A stretch of DNA of 64,000 nucleotides from Bactericera cockerelli (GCA_024516035.1 CM044955.1:15926079-15990078), one strand, 5' to 3'; counted from the stretch's first letter, positions 1 to 9,919 are shown. The notes: generated from the letters alone by a model not told the origin. A program made the numbers and translations.

Positions 1-110
1 ATCAAAGTTCAGCTTCCTAGGACCTACCAGTTCGGAGAAACAGTGATGAATCAGAGAGTGAGTGAGTCAGTCAGTCAGTGAGTGAAACTCTCTTTTATAA
101 GTATGAAGTA
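1..110 (-). repeat. dispersed repeat R, end fragment
   Basis: Read on the minus strand, a CTGACTGACTGAC-like run leads into CCTAGGAAGCTGAA, as in the longer copy at 14640-14868. Only this end of the repeat is present, and the window edge truncates it. Confidence 0.6.
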
Positions 111-516
111 TAGATAAGGATTAGGTTGACGAAGATCCATATTCTGCTGGGCTTCAGCCATACTCAATTTTTTTTTTTAATAATAACAATAATAATAAAT
201 ACCGTTAGGTATTGTATATTTCTTGGTACATGAACAATAAAAAAAAAAAAAAAAATACAGATACAAACAAATTACCAATACCAATTTCAACAAAAATTAT
301 TCAGCACGAGAGGTTTTACCGTCTATTCGCTGAAAATTCACAAATCCACAAGCAGCCCCGGATCAGAAGGGTTTAAACCTGAGTGATCGTTGGTCACTCA
401 CCAAGTCCTAACCACACCGAACGTTACTTCAGAACGTTACGATCAACTGTTGAAGATTGATAGTCAAATATTTCCGATTTCTTGTATTAGAAATTCACCA
501 TAAGAAAAATGAGTGT

Positions 517-865
517 TTCTTCTTCTTCTTCTTCTTTTACTCTGTCTTATCCCGCTCAAGCAGGGTCGACGTTGTTCAACCTCATGGTTGAGGTTGCTTG
601 GTTATGGCACATGTTTTACGACTGGATGCCCTTCCTAACGCCAACGGTTCTATTTGATTTAACGTCCTGGATTAGGACGGGGGTTTTACCCTCCATTCGC
701 TGAGAATCGTACCAGCTACCCACATTAACCTCACCCAGCCTGGGTAGGGCCGGAAATGGCTGCCTCACGTGTTTGGATGGAACAGAATTTTCTTCGAAAA
801 GTCTGCCCCAGCCGGGAGTTGAACTCGGGAACTCTGGACTACGGGCAGTAGTCACAAGGCCCGAA
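517..865 (-). mobile_element. SINE A (tRNA-headed), long copy with LINE-type tail
   Basis: On the minus strand: a 5'-truncated tRNA-like head with a B-box (GTTCAACTCCCGG), then the shared core (CCCAGGCTGGGTGAGGTTAA, GCGAATGGAGGGTAAAAC), then a tail beginning GCGTTAGGAAGGGCATCCAG and ending in a (GAA)n run at 517-537. It lies in the mio gene interval, in the same orientation as mio. This copy shows head, core and tail together. Confidence 0.8.
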
Positions 866-1005
866 TTCAGCCCGTGAGGCCAAGTGTTTCTTTGCAGATA
901 TAATGAGTGTGTATTTACAACTGTAATCAAATTTAAAACTTTTTTTTGTTCTAGCTAGGGTATGAACCGCTTGTTAAGCTCGTATGAAATTAGAAAGCAA
1001 CTCAC

Positions 1006-1206
1006 TGAGCTCCAGGCCCGTGAGGCCAAGGGCATCATAGGCGGAGGGGCCGAAAGTGGTGAGCACCACCTTGCCATTGGCCTGTCCCAGGGCCAGTAGC
1101 ATGTCGCCAGGATCTGCATGAGGGTAGATGTCCACACACTTGACGTAGTGGTGGTAGCTGTTAGTGGCGAGCAGGTGGGCGTAGGTGCTGGTCGAGATGG
1201 GAACCG
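1006..1206 (-). CDS. mio: mio second coding exon
   Basis: The 201-base exon runs from a CCCCAG acceptor (1207-1208) to a GTGAG donor (1001-1005). It starts with two bases completing the split Ser codon and ends one base into a codon. It encodes WD blade 1, including the conserved GQANGKVVL strand, and ends at LTGLEL, just before the GKEF segment in MIOS orthologues. Confidence 0.92.
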
Positions 1207-1868
1207 CTGGGGACACACAACACATGGGTGAAGTTTTTTTTTTAAATAAGATTTTAATGTTGCGTTCAGAATAAAATTAACATTTTTTCAGCAACTAGGT
1301 GATTGATAAATGACTAAAGATTTTAAGATGTATAGTAGTGCATTGTATGCTAGCAACTAATGTTGGTTTGAATAGTATTGATGGTTAGCTAGGTTGGTGA
1401 AAAGATGTACAATGTACATAATACATAAATAAGTGCTGAGTTACTAACTAAGGTAAGTTAATAGTAAACAAATAGAATATTGGTGAAGGATAGCAACACT
1501 AAAAATGATAATAATTCCTTATTTATATAGCCCAATTAGGACTATAATTATAAAGTCCATTATTCTAGCAGTAAGTTCAAACGTATTATTAAGTAGTAAA
1601 AATAGCAAATGGGAGGATAACAAGTCGTGTCCCGACTGGGTTAGTATTTTTGATAAAGAAAATTCTGGATCCCTCTAAAAATTTTCACAGGTATAAAAAA
1701 AGTAATAAAAGAGGATCTTACATGGTGCCTTGGCCTGTTTACTCATACATGTCTCATAGAGAAAGATTTCGTTGCCCCATGTTATAAATTTCTTTGGGTG
1801 GACCGGTGACCACTGGACTTCAAGTCTGATGTTGCTCATCTTAGCTTCTTCACTCTGATATCAGCTCA
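1006..1868 (-). CDS. mio: mio / MIOS (GATOR2 WD-repeat subunit), N-terminal exons, partial
   Basis: This is the N-terminal part of the GATOR2 subunit Mio (human MIOS), a WD40 beta-propeller plus zinc-ribbon protein. GATOR2 opposes GATOR1 at the lysosome, so it promotes TORC1 signalling in response to amino acids. Two exons are visible on the minus strand and join in frame (39 codons plus one base, then 66 codons plus one base). The product starts MSNIRLEVQWSPVHP, followed by KKFITWGNEIFLYET. After the junction come YVKCVDIYPHADP and LLALGQANGKVVL, which match the first WD blade of MIOS (CLLAVGQANGRVVL in human). An in-frame stop lies 21 bases before the ATG, so the ATG at 1839 is the likely start. 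The remaining exons lie left of the window. The gene is in tandem with HECW. Identification rests on recalled family sequences; confidence is high. Confidence 0.92.
1505..1640 (-). mobile_element. SINE D, degenerate copy
   Basis: It matches the body of the D element (compare 62788-62986) without a readable tRNA head. It is inside the first mio intron region. The flanking 1641-1720 is plain AT-rich intron. Confidence 0.55.
1722..1868 (-). CDS. mio: mio first coding exon
   Basis: An acceptor (pyrimidine-rich run ending in CAG) is followed by 29 untranslated bases, then the ATG at 1837-1839. There are 39 codons plus one base, then a GTAAG donor at 1717-1721. Having an acceptor just upstream of the ATG means at least one 5' UTR exon lies further upstream; see the candidate at 3401. 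Confidence 0.9.
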
Positions 1869-1959
1869 CTGGAAAGAAATCAGACAAAGTAATTGACAAT
1901 ATGACAATATGGTAAATTCAGAGTACTGTCCAATTTTGACAAGATTAATACTGATAAAG

Positions 1960-1992
1960 GTTTTATTATTGCCTGAGGCAATCTCTGCAATC
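1960..1992 (-). repeat. fragment of retroposon tail G
   Basis: ATTGCCTGAGGCAATCTCTG is the conserved hairpin of tail G (see 14076-14270). Only the hairpin portion is present. Confidence 0.4.
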
Positions 1993-2018
1993 AAAACCAA
2001 ACTTCAGAAAGGACGTAC

Positions 2019-2765
2019 ACTCATTGAGTCCCGTTGACCTTTTTTTCATGTCATTGAGTCCCGTAATTTTAGCAGGTACCTCAGACCATATGACTCATTG
2101 AGTCCCCTAATATTTTTGGGTCTACCAGACCATATGACTCATTGAGTCCCTTTACCTGATGTTAGTATATAAGAATAAGTAAATAAGAACACAGTTAATT
2201 TTTATAAAAATGAATACGAGGACAGTTATGACTAAATGTTGTGTTTCGTTAGCCAGCTAGGATAGCTTGGGTGAGGGGCTTAGGTTAGGTTGAAATTAGC
2301 GCAGGGTTAGACCGGGTCACTGCGCGACCCGGCCTAACCGCCTGCGCTAATTTCAACCTAACCTAAGCCCCTCACCCAACCATCCTACCCGACAAACCGA
2401 AGTCAGTGATCTATCGTGCAATTTCACCTTTTTAACTTTACCTAACCCTATCTAACTACAAAATTCCTCTAACAAAAAATTCACTTTCGCATCAAATTCC
2501 AATAGACAATAATTTCATTTTCATTTATGAATAAAAATAAAAACAAGGATTCTTAATAAAAAATGAAAAGAGTGTTCTAATTTTTTAGAGGAGGACTGAC
2601 CCAACTGACTGACAAATAATATGATCTTCTATGTACAAGTTTATGTATAAGGAAAAATAGGTACGGGACTCAATGAGTGGTACGATAACTTCAACCGTTC
2701 CAAACCTTGGGACTCAATGAAGCATCGACAAAAAGGGACAAATCCAGACGGGACTCAATGAGGCG
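2019..2765. mobile_element. foldback DNA element with inverted 12-mer arrays and central hairpin
   Basis: Four copies of TCATTGAGTCCC lie at 2021-2032, 2051-2062, 2095-2106 and 2139-2150. Three copies of the reverse complement lie at 2665-2676, 2709-2720 and 2750-2761. Midway is a roughly 130-base hairpin (about 2259-2395) whose loop sits near 2322. Repeated short motifs near both ends in opposite orientation are typical of transposase-binding subterminal repeats in foldback or MITE elements. No coding capacity is visible. The exact ends and target duplication are not resolved. Confidence 0.7.
2259..2395. repeat. central hairpin of the 2.0-2.8 kb foldback
   Basis: The left arm GGGTGAGGGGCTTAGGTTAG pairs with the right arm CTAACCTAAGCCCCTCACCC. 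The inner CCGGGTC pairs with GACCCGG across a short loop. The arms are nearly perfect over about 60 bases. Confidence 0.85.
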
Positions 2766-2799
2766 CCTCCCCTTCAGAAAATATACATATATCTTGTTC

Positions 2800-4290
2800 A
2801 ACCATCCAGCTCTTCTGGGTGACAGTTGTCGTCTAAAATGTCACTTTCCTTAATGAGAATTCTGAGGTCACAATGACCAGCTGGTAGTTAATAGGGTGCG
2901 CGTTCTAGACTCAGCCGGGATTTAGGAACATGTCCATTGACCACTTGAATAGTGTACTCCTCAGTCCTACTTAAGCAGTATAACTAAGTCACTTTTTTAT
3001 TACCCACATATTAAGAGGTTTTGAGTGTTGCATATCTTGGACTCCTAACCTAGAGGCTGGTAGTTTGAGTCCCAACAATGTAGATGCTGTAAAGCCTGTA
3101 ATCCGATAACTGAAGAAAAGCACGCTTGCTTAATTTCTAGGTTACGTTCATCACCCTAACAGATATAGCTTATTATGTTTAGATTTCAATCCAGAATTTC
3201 GTTGATCTTCTAGTTTTTACTGCTTACATGTCAATTAAATAAACCACCAGAGTTTGTCTGGAAATTTCACCACGACCAGAATTAACACTTCTAACACAAA
3301 GATTGACATGTTGGATGAGTTTCTGACAAACCCTTATCACCCTTTTGTGGTTCAGGACGAGCCAACTTTGAAATAAAGTTGGCTCGAGATTATCACTCAC
3401 CCCTCCAGCTGTAGCCATGATGGCTACAACAACAACAACACCTAGATTTACTGTACACTTTTCTGCACTAATTCCAGTAGTGTCATGTTTATTTCAAAAG
3501 ATCTCCGGCCGTATTAATATTTAACATGGGGCTGGTAACTATATAATTTTATAAACTAAATGGGTAGGTATTTTTTTGTGTTTTTTCTGTTGTCCAACGT
3601 TGATCAAGAAAAAAAAAATAATAAATGAACACAGATCAATTGGGAAAAGTTAGTTAGTTTATTAATATATTTAACAATAATTAAAAATGAAAGATCTGTA
3701 ATCTGTACTAGGTATAAAAATAGTAGGCATACTTGTACCCACTCGGGCATGATTCTACTGAGTTCTCATTTTTAACTTGCGCCATAGGAAAAATACAACT
3801 ACAAAAAGTTTTTGTGGCCACAAAAGTCGCCAATAGGTAATGTATGTATATTGTATGTATAAGTACATATCAATTTATGAATTGGCACTAGTAATGTTAT
3901 GGGATATACAATTAAAAAGTTAGGAATTCGAAACCAGGGAAATGAGGATTTTTGAAGCTTATTTTTAAGAAACGAAAATTATATTTTGTATATTTTGTGG
4001 TGAAAAATTGCGATGCGCTATTTGCAGAGTGTTGAGACTTCTTTGTACGAATCAAACGCCCTAAATCTCTATTGAAAAACTGATAATTTTAAAAGAAATA
4101 GTGGTCACATTTGCACAACCAACTAATTCTAGGAAATGTTTTATCTAGTTAATTACTATAACAGGCTTCTCAAGGTGCGTTTTTGTAATAGATTTTATTT
4201 TGTAGTACACACAATGTTAACAGTTCCAAAGAAAATCATGATTGCCTGATGAAATATGTATACGATTTTCGTTTCTTAATAAGTAAACAA
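2800..4290. other. AT-rich intergenic DNA
   Basis: There is no supported coding sequence apart from the possible leader exon at 3401. Small perfect inverted repeats occur at 3358-3386 (12-base arms) and 3411-3427 (8-base arms). Otherwise nothing recognisable. Confidence 0.5.
3401..3440 (-). other. candidate 5' UTR exon end of mio
   Basis: On the minus strand a CAACAACAAC run precedes an ATG at 3416-3418 and a strong donor (GGAGGG then GTGAGTG) at 3400. It lies about 1.5 kb upstream of the mio acceptor at 1869. Spliced there, its short reading frame meets an in-frame stop before the mio ATG, so it would be leader sequence with a short upstream ORF. The 5' boundary is unknown and this may be chance. 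Confidence 0.3.
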
Positions 4291-4296
4291 TTTATA

Positions 4297-4856
4297 GCCA
4301 GCGTCGATGGCATGTTGAATACACCGGTTCCCTTCAGAACACCGAAGTTAAGCGACATCCAGCGAGGTTAAGACTTGGATGGGTGACCATTCAAATTCTA
4401 ATTCTCGTGACGCTGGCATTTCCCGGCCCCACTCAGGCTGGGTGAGGTCAATGTGAGTAGCAGGTTTGTGACTTCCTGCGAATGGAGGGTAAAACCCCCG
4501 TCGTGATATGACCATGGCAGTTAACACGTTCGTTACCAAGCCAATTTTTTCAAGTTTTACGTAGGGACCAGGCGGTAAAGTCGCTGTTGCATCCTGGGTA
4601 CCAAAATGATTTTTTTTGCATATTTGGCATCGTATTTGTACAAGAATCGATCCTATATCTGTTCTAATACTAACAACCTACCTCAAAAAGGCCATATATG
4701 GATGTCCGGTCCCTCGTTAAAATTTTGATAACGGCCACATATGTGTTTTGGTCCCACAGAAAAACACAAAAACATCCACATATGGCCGTTCGGTAACGAA
4801 CGTGTTAAAAGCGACGTTAAACCCCACTTATATATAAAAAAAAAAAAAAAAAAAAC
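4297..4856 (+). mobile_element. 5S rRNA-headed SINE, copy 1, interrupted by a MITE
   Basis: Bases 4297-4417 are a 121-base 5S rRNA-like head. It has GCATGTTGAATACACCGGTT, then CCGAAGTTAAGCGACAT (A-box region) and CTTGGATGGGTGACC (C-box region), with closing ends GCCAGCGTC and GACGCTGGC. A core follows with GGCTGGGTGAGGTCAATGTG and GCGAATGGAGGGTAAAACCC, shared with SINE A. A 280-base MITE sits at 4525-4804; the SINE resumes at 4809 (AGCGACGTTAAACCCCACTT) and ends in poly(A). It is a 5S-derived retroposon, not a functional 5S gene, because the head runs into SINE core. Confidence 0.9.
4525..4804. mobile_element. piggyBac-type MITE with TTAA target duplication
   Basis: The element starts CACGTTCGTTACC and ends GGTAACGAACGTG, a perfect 13-base terminal inverted repeat. 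TTAA flanks both sides (4521-4524 and 4805-4808). It is inserted in the 3' part of the 5S SINE. The sister SINE at 21061 has the uninterrupted sequence CAGTTGAAAGCGACG at that point. It is non-coding. TTAA duplication is the hallmark of piggyBac-superfamily transposition; the assignment rests on that and the termini. Confidence 0.82.
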
Positions 4857-5204
4857 AATTTATATCTTCATTTCTCTGGCTGGTTTTGAACTCGTAACGT
4901 TTAAACTGAGAATCCCAGAACTTCAACACTAACACTAATCACTTTCTTGGGTCAAAATACCCCTTTTTACCTGTCTTATACTACTTATGTACATGTACAT
5001 ATACATAATCAATGGTAAAGGGCACAGTAAATTTATTGAAGAAAATAAAGAGATTTTTTTCACAAAAAAGTCAATGACAGGGTTTGAACCTAGATTTTGA
5101 CTTTTCCCTTAGAATAGGACAATAGCAAGCTACTTAAGGGACATAATGTATGTTATTAGATTCTGTAAAAAAAATCATCCATCCAACTTCCTGTCCTTCT
5201 CAGA
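4857..5204. other. intergenic DNA
   Basis: AT-rich, with nothing recognised apart from tRNA-B-box-like remnants such as GGGTTTGAACC near 5080. Confidence 0.4.
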
Positions 5205-5215
5205 TTTATTTTATT
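5205..5215 (-). terminator. candidate poly(A) signals for the transposase-derived gene
   Basis: Two overlapping AATAAA hexamers on the minus strand lie about 245 bases past the TGA. Position is plausible; no transcript evidence. Confidence 0.4.
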
Positions 5216-5455
5216 TATACAAGACAATAATACCCCAGCCTTATTAAGGACAATAATGCTTCTAAGTTGAAAATATAAAGACATAAATGATGATGACCTG
5301 AATAAAAGCCAAAGGAACCAAGAAAGGTAGAAAATCACAGAAGCTTTGTTGACAAACACAGTAAAACAATTTACTGCATTTGATTGAAAATGATAAAAGG
5401 TAGTTTATATGGCCAAGAAAAAGGAACATAAAATTTATATTCTCAAAACTTTTCA

Positions 5456-5565
5456 TCAATATTCTGGTTTCACTTGCTTGGACCTCTGGTTACCCTTCTT
5501 CTTCTTTTTGGATACTGGTGTCACTTTTTGTTTCTCTTCTATTTCTTCTTTTACATCACTTGGAG
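5456..5565 (-). CDS. Merlin-type transposase-derived gene, basic C-terminal exon
   Basis: The acceptor (T-run then GCAG) is followed by 35 codons and TGA (5456-5458). The peptide opens SPSDVKEEIEEKQ and has five consecutive Lys. Phase matches the upstream donor exactly. Confidence 0.75.
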
Positions 5566-7602
5566 CTGCAAAAAATAATAATTATTTTATATGAGCATAT
5601 TTAAAAATATTTTTCCAATATTTTTTTTTTTTTTTTTAATTGATGAATTTCTTTTTGGATCCCTTTCATTTTAGGTTTAGTATATTTTTTATCTGCCACC
5701 TATTAATGATTAACAGAAGCTGAATAATCAAGAAAAATATGCTGTTGAATGAATTCAATCAAATAATCAATATTAGTCATCATCAGTTCCAATTTTGCTG
5801 TGGTAATTAAATATGTCTTTTAATGATCAGCTAGTATACCAGGATCAACCCTAAAATTATTGTTTTTTGGAAAATTTTCTTTGATGGTTAAATGAGAACT
5901 TGTTGGAAACACTATGGTAGAATAACCTTTTATGTAAAGCTGAGGAGCAATATACAATTATTAAACCATTTGTCTTATGGAAAGACTAAAACCAAGTGGA
6001 TTAGTCATAAGATAAGATAAGATAAGAATAGCTTTTATTTGATATTTTCGCCATGAAGGCATTCCAATGGTCAGTACTATACAATCCTATCCTATCCTAA
6101 CTAGTCTTGACTGTTATTAATTTAAAAATTCCAATTGCAAACATTTTGTCTTAGTTTGATCAGTTATTCCAACAGGGATTTGACATTAACAGAGAATACC
6201 TGTTTTGGACAGATCGAAGTAAAGTCGGACATAAGGATTATCAGGATCCAATCTCACAATTTTTGTCTCTTTGCATGCTGGGGTACTCGCTATGAATGCT
6301 ATAATAGTATATGTAGTAGTCACTGTGGCAGAGCGAGTTAGCGCGCTAGGCATTGCACACATGGTGACCTGGGTTCGATTCCCAGCGGGGGAGGATTTTT
6401 TCTGCTCTGTACTTGGATGTTCGGGGTCCACTCATACCTCGTGAGGAAAAATGAGTAGTTACTTGTATGAGTAACGACCAGTGGCGGCATTACCAGAGTA
6501 AAAAGAAATTAATGTAATAGAATAATTCGAAATGTAAAGGAGGCTCTTAGTAATGTTGCGCTACCCACAAAAATTGTGAAGAGGCCTTGTGCTTCACCAC
6601 AAAGAAATTTGTACATACATACATACACATTAACAATCACAGCTGATTAAAGATAATCATACTTGATTAATAATGAGAAAAAAAATCAAACTTACATGCT
6701 AATCCAGGAAACATTTTAGATGCAGCAATCAAGTACTCATGAACTCTTTCCAGATGTTGATATTTGGCTTTGAACAAATACTCAGCCATATACTCCTCCC
6801 GGTGCACTTTTCTTGAACCAAATCTAGGCTTTCCACTGTGGACTTCATGCCAACTGAAATTATATGGCTCCTTATCTGGTACAATGTAATTAAGTTTATG
6901 TGCACATTTAAGCAATTTAAAGTCTGGATCACTCAAATAGCTATCAGTCTGGCCTGCTTGCCATATGTCGGTAATGATTGAACTGCCTGGCAGAATTTTC
7001 TCTCTGATGATTTGCAAAATTATTTCTTTGGACTTAATGAGCACAGGGACAACAAAAATATCTTTGGTCTCTCTACAGATCCCTGTCACAACCCACTTTC
7101 CTCTTCTTGCACCATTGTATTTACGTTTACTTATTTTGGACTCATCCATTTCTACTGTGTATCCTTCACCTCCTATCTTATTCCTCTGGTATTGATACAT
7201 CCAATCAACAAACACTTCTCTGCAATAGCTTGTTCTTTCCACAACCGTTTGAGTAGCTAACTTGAGATGGTTGGCATAATAAGATTGCCTTGGAGGATTG
7301 AAAAAGAGCAGATAGCATATAAAATGAATCAGTTTGACTAGATCTAGTTTAGCATATGACAGGAAGGTACCTGTCAATGGTGACACACTGTAGTTACACT
7401 TCTTCCTTACATCTCCTATTTTCACAGTTTTCTGACATTTGAAACTCATGATTTTCCTATTAAGTGTAACAGGCTGGGTGCATTTTGGACATGCTATAAC
7501 TTCTTTTATAACCCCATGACTAATGAGAAGATTTTTGATTTCTATTTTATTCTTGAAGGTATTGAAATCCACAATAGATACTTCACAGCCTTCACAAGTC
7601 AT
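5456..7602 (-). CDS. Merlin/IS1016-type (ISXO2-like) transposase-derived protein, spliced and intact
   Basis: Two exons, 7602-6696 and 5565-5456, encode about 338 residues. Residues 35-75 hold a zinc-ribbon-like cysteine set (CPKC, a further C near FKCQK, then KKC). From about residue 145 is the DDE domain of the Merlin/IS1016 (ISXO2-like) superfamily: TVEMDESKISKRKYNGARRG with the first Asp, SSIITDIWQAG with the second, then WHEVHSGKPRFG and EYMAEYLFKAKY. Family members usually have Asn-X-Glu before this Trp, supplying the third acid; here I read NFSW. Catalysis may therefore be lost. The second exon adds an acidic stretch and a basic tail (SKKKKKGNQRSKQVK) that looks like a nuclear signal. 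There is no stop or frameshift. A GTAAGT donor and a TTTTTTGCAG acceptor give an in-frame junction (LAS). No terminal inverted repeats or target duplication were found nearby. It could be a domesticated gene or a recent transposon copy. Confidence 0.82.
6321..6630 (+). mobile_element. SINE F (tRNA-headed), copy 1
   Basis: The tRNA-like head has an A-box (GTGGCAGAGCGAGTTAGCGC) and a B-box (GGGTTCGATTCCC). The body contains CATACCTCGTGAGGAAAAATG and ends near GCTACCCACAAAAATTGTGAAG followed by a (CATA)n run. It lies inside the intron of the transposase-derived gene, antisense to it. Confidence 0.8.
6696..7602 (-). CDS. Merlin-type transposase-derived gene, exon with zinc ribbon and DDE domain
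   Basis: It runs from the ATG at 7602 (an in-frame stop lies 33 bases upstream) through 302 codons plus one base, to a GCAT-GTAAGT donor at 6691-6695. Unspliced reading adds nine residues and a stop. An alternative start in an upstream exon cannot be excluded: a donor near 7762 after MNSQL could join an AAG acceptor near 7634 in frame. Confidence 0.85.
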
Positions 7603-7609
7603 TCTGTCA

Positions 7610-8930
7610 CAAGTTATAGAGATCTGATGAACTTACAGTTCACATTGAAACAAATTCCACCAATTAGTGGTAGCATGAGTTGGGGTTCATTATTTCTGCT
7701 GGCATTTCTTCAGACTCTTAAGCCATTGACATCGATCCTTACTAAGCAGACTTTTACTTACAGAGTTGTGAATTCATGGTTATGCTTATGCAAATCACTG
7801 AAGAAAGTAAACCAATCATTCGGCTTATGATACCGGAAAAACGACCATTTGATATTCAGTACATTTCAAGTGTCAAAAAGCTTTTAATACCGTTTTAAAG
7901 GGCACGAAAAAGATTTTTTTTTTATGATTTTAGAAATTAAATAATTATTTGTTTACTATTAGATACTGTGAAGATATCAAAATATTAAACAGCAACCTAT
8001 GTTTATAAATATTTTTTCAGGGGTAACTAAATGAGTATAAATACTGAAGATATTTATCATGTTACTATTTGAACGTTTAATCGGGTAACTAGACATTTCC
8101 TTTACACATTTATAGCTCAAAAATAATTGATGAAATATTTTAGAAACAAACAGAAATCCTGTAAAGAGAAATAAATGTTCCGATTTTTACATTATGAAGG
8201 ACCAACATAATCAACGTTGAGAACCCCTGACATGAAAACACAAAATCAATTGTAACTAGAAAAAGAAAACAAGACCATAATCTCAAACAAGTAATTTCAA
8301 TTCATTACCGCGAATAGGTGCATCTCTTTAAAATGACGATTTGGGAAAATAATAATTATAACCAGAAATAAAACGTACCTGGAAATCCATGGAAAATGGA
8401 ACAAAAAAACTAAGAGAATCGTTACTGATTATTTTGGATCGTTTATTTAGACACAGAAAAAATTACATGATAATAACGGAAAGGTTATCTGTGCAAGTGT
8501 TACTGAGCAATAATCTCTAATCTCTAGTGGGAGCGTGATTATCTTCACACACATCATTTCTTATCAGTAAAAATTAGGGGTTCCTAAATATTTAATTTAT
8601 TTGTATGCATGGCAGTGCACCTGTAGTCCATTTCAAAAACACTCTCCATACTCAAAATCCCCGAATCTCCGTTTCAACCGTCACACAAAGTACTCTGATT
8701 AGTTATTGCGTTCAAATTAACCAATGAGAGTGCGTTTTGTGTCAGTTGATAGGGAGATTATGAGTGTTTCTGGAACGGGCTACTTTTACATGTCAAAAGT
8801 TCTGACCTACGGAAATATAATGATGACTTAGATTTGCGCGCCGTTGTAAGTCCCTTATTTATCAACTTTTGAAGTATACTCATATAACCTCGGCCCTCGC
8901 ACGCGGGGGGAAAAATGTTTTGGGGGTACT
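7610..8930. other. intergenic DNA upstream of the transposase-derived gene
   Basis: AT-rich and unique-looking. Around 8615-8765 the motifs AAAACACTCTCCATACTCAA and GGGAGATTATGAGTGTTT are partly inverted relative to each other and may mark an old element. No coding sequence is supported. Confidence 0.4.
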
Positions 8931-8934
8931 GCCA

Positions 8935-9190
8935 CATAAATCGGAATAAAATAGGATTTCTAGCGGGCTGTTGCCCGCTTTGCGGGCCGAGGCATGGCCG
9001 TGAAAGCAAAAAATCCTTTTTCGCCAATGGCAGGTATTGTAGTGGGAATTTCCGAAAAATCCCGTCTTATTGCAAATCTAGACTCTTGCTGAGACGCTCG
9101 GCATCGAGACCACCCGAGGCGAGGGGCCGGGAAAAGTAACCCGAGACTTGCACACGAGTGCTAGGCGAGCGTAGGCGAGGTGCACTGGTA
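8935..9190 (-). repeat. GC-rich dispersed repeat R, copy 2, with flanking GC-rich segment
   Basis: Bases 8957-9085 match 14740-14868 in reverse orientation: GACGGGATTTTTCG, CCTGCCATTGGCGAAAAAGG, then CCCGCAAAGCGGG. The pairing of CCCGC and GCGGG gives a small hairpin. The adjoining 9086-9190 is also GC- and CpG-rich (GAGGCGAGGGGCCGGG), in contrast to the AT-rich surroundings. Confidence 0.65.
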
Positions 9191-9919
9191 GCATCATAAT
9201 TTTCATTGTATACGAGCTAGGACTTGAGAAAATCCTCTCTTTATTTTTTCGTCTGGGGGTGCTGCATCAGTTCCGCAGCTCCTTAGCACCGCGCCTGGTA
9301 AGTACAGTATGTATCTAATTGTGAATTTAATAACTAGGTAAACAAAATAGATTTTTCAAACAGAAATCCGTAAAACAAAATTAAAGTCTACGCACGCTAA
9401 TTTTAAATATTGGGAGCACCGCGCACACTCACACAGGCTTGATCAACTCAATTAGCACCCTACACCATTCATAGAGAAACTATTCCTCTTTTTCGATTCG
9501 TATATCAATTAAGTATCCAAAATACTTATTTCCGCCAACCAATAGTACAGATGGAGAAAAGTAAATGCTCTTAAATGCAATCTTGCTTCGAAGAAGCTAA
9601 AGTTTTAGGAAACGATGCTTAGAAACGAAGCATTTATTATTGTTCTTGCAGGGGCGTCTATTTTGTACAATAATTTTCAATTTTTTTTCCCCTTCAGGTT
9701 CATGTCATGTTGTAATTTTCCATTTTTTTTCTTCAGGTTCATGCCATTTAATGATGAAAACGTTAACAATTAAAATTATATTAATGTCTTGTACTCCTGT
9801 ATGATACTTGGTTGTATGTATTAACATTTATTATTATTATTATCTGACCTGGTTGCAGGGTTTTCAGTAAAACCCTTACAATTAACACTACGACATATTT
9901 ACATCTATTGTGACCAGTT

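Noticed and set aside
955..1218. Alternative minus-strand frame over the mio second exon
   Set aside because: It is out of frame with the conserved WD-repeat reading and has no homology.
2280..2370. Insect telomeric (TTAGG)n repeat
   Set aside because: Only about two units (TTAGGTTAGGTT) occur and they are part of a hairpin arm, so no telomeric array.
4297..4417. 5S rRNA gene
   Set aside because: The 5S-like sequence is fused to a SINE core and poly(A), and recurs with the same fusion at 21061, so both are retroposons rather than rRNA genes.
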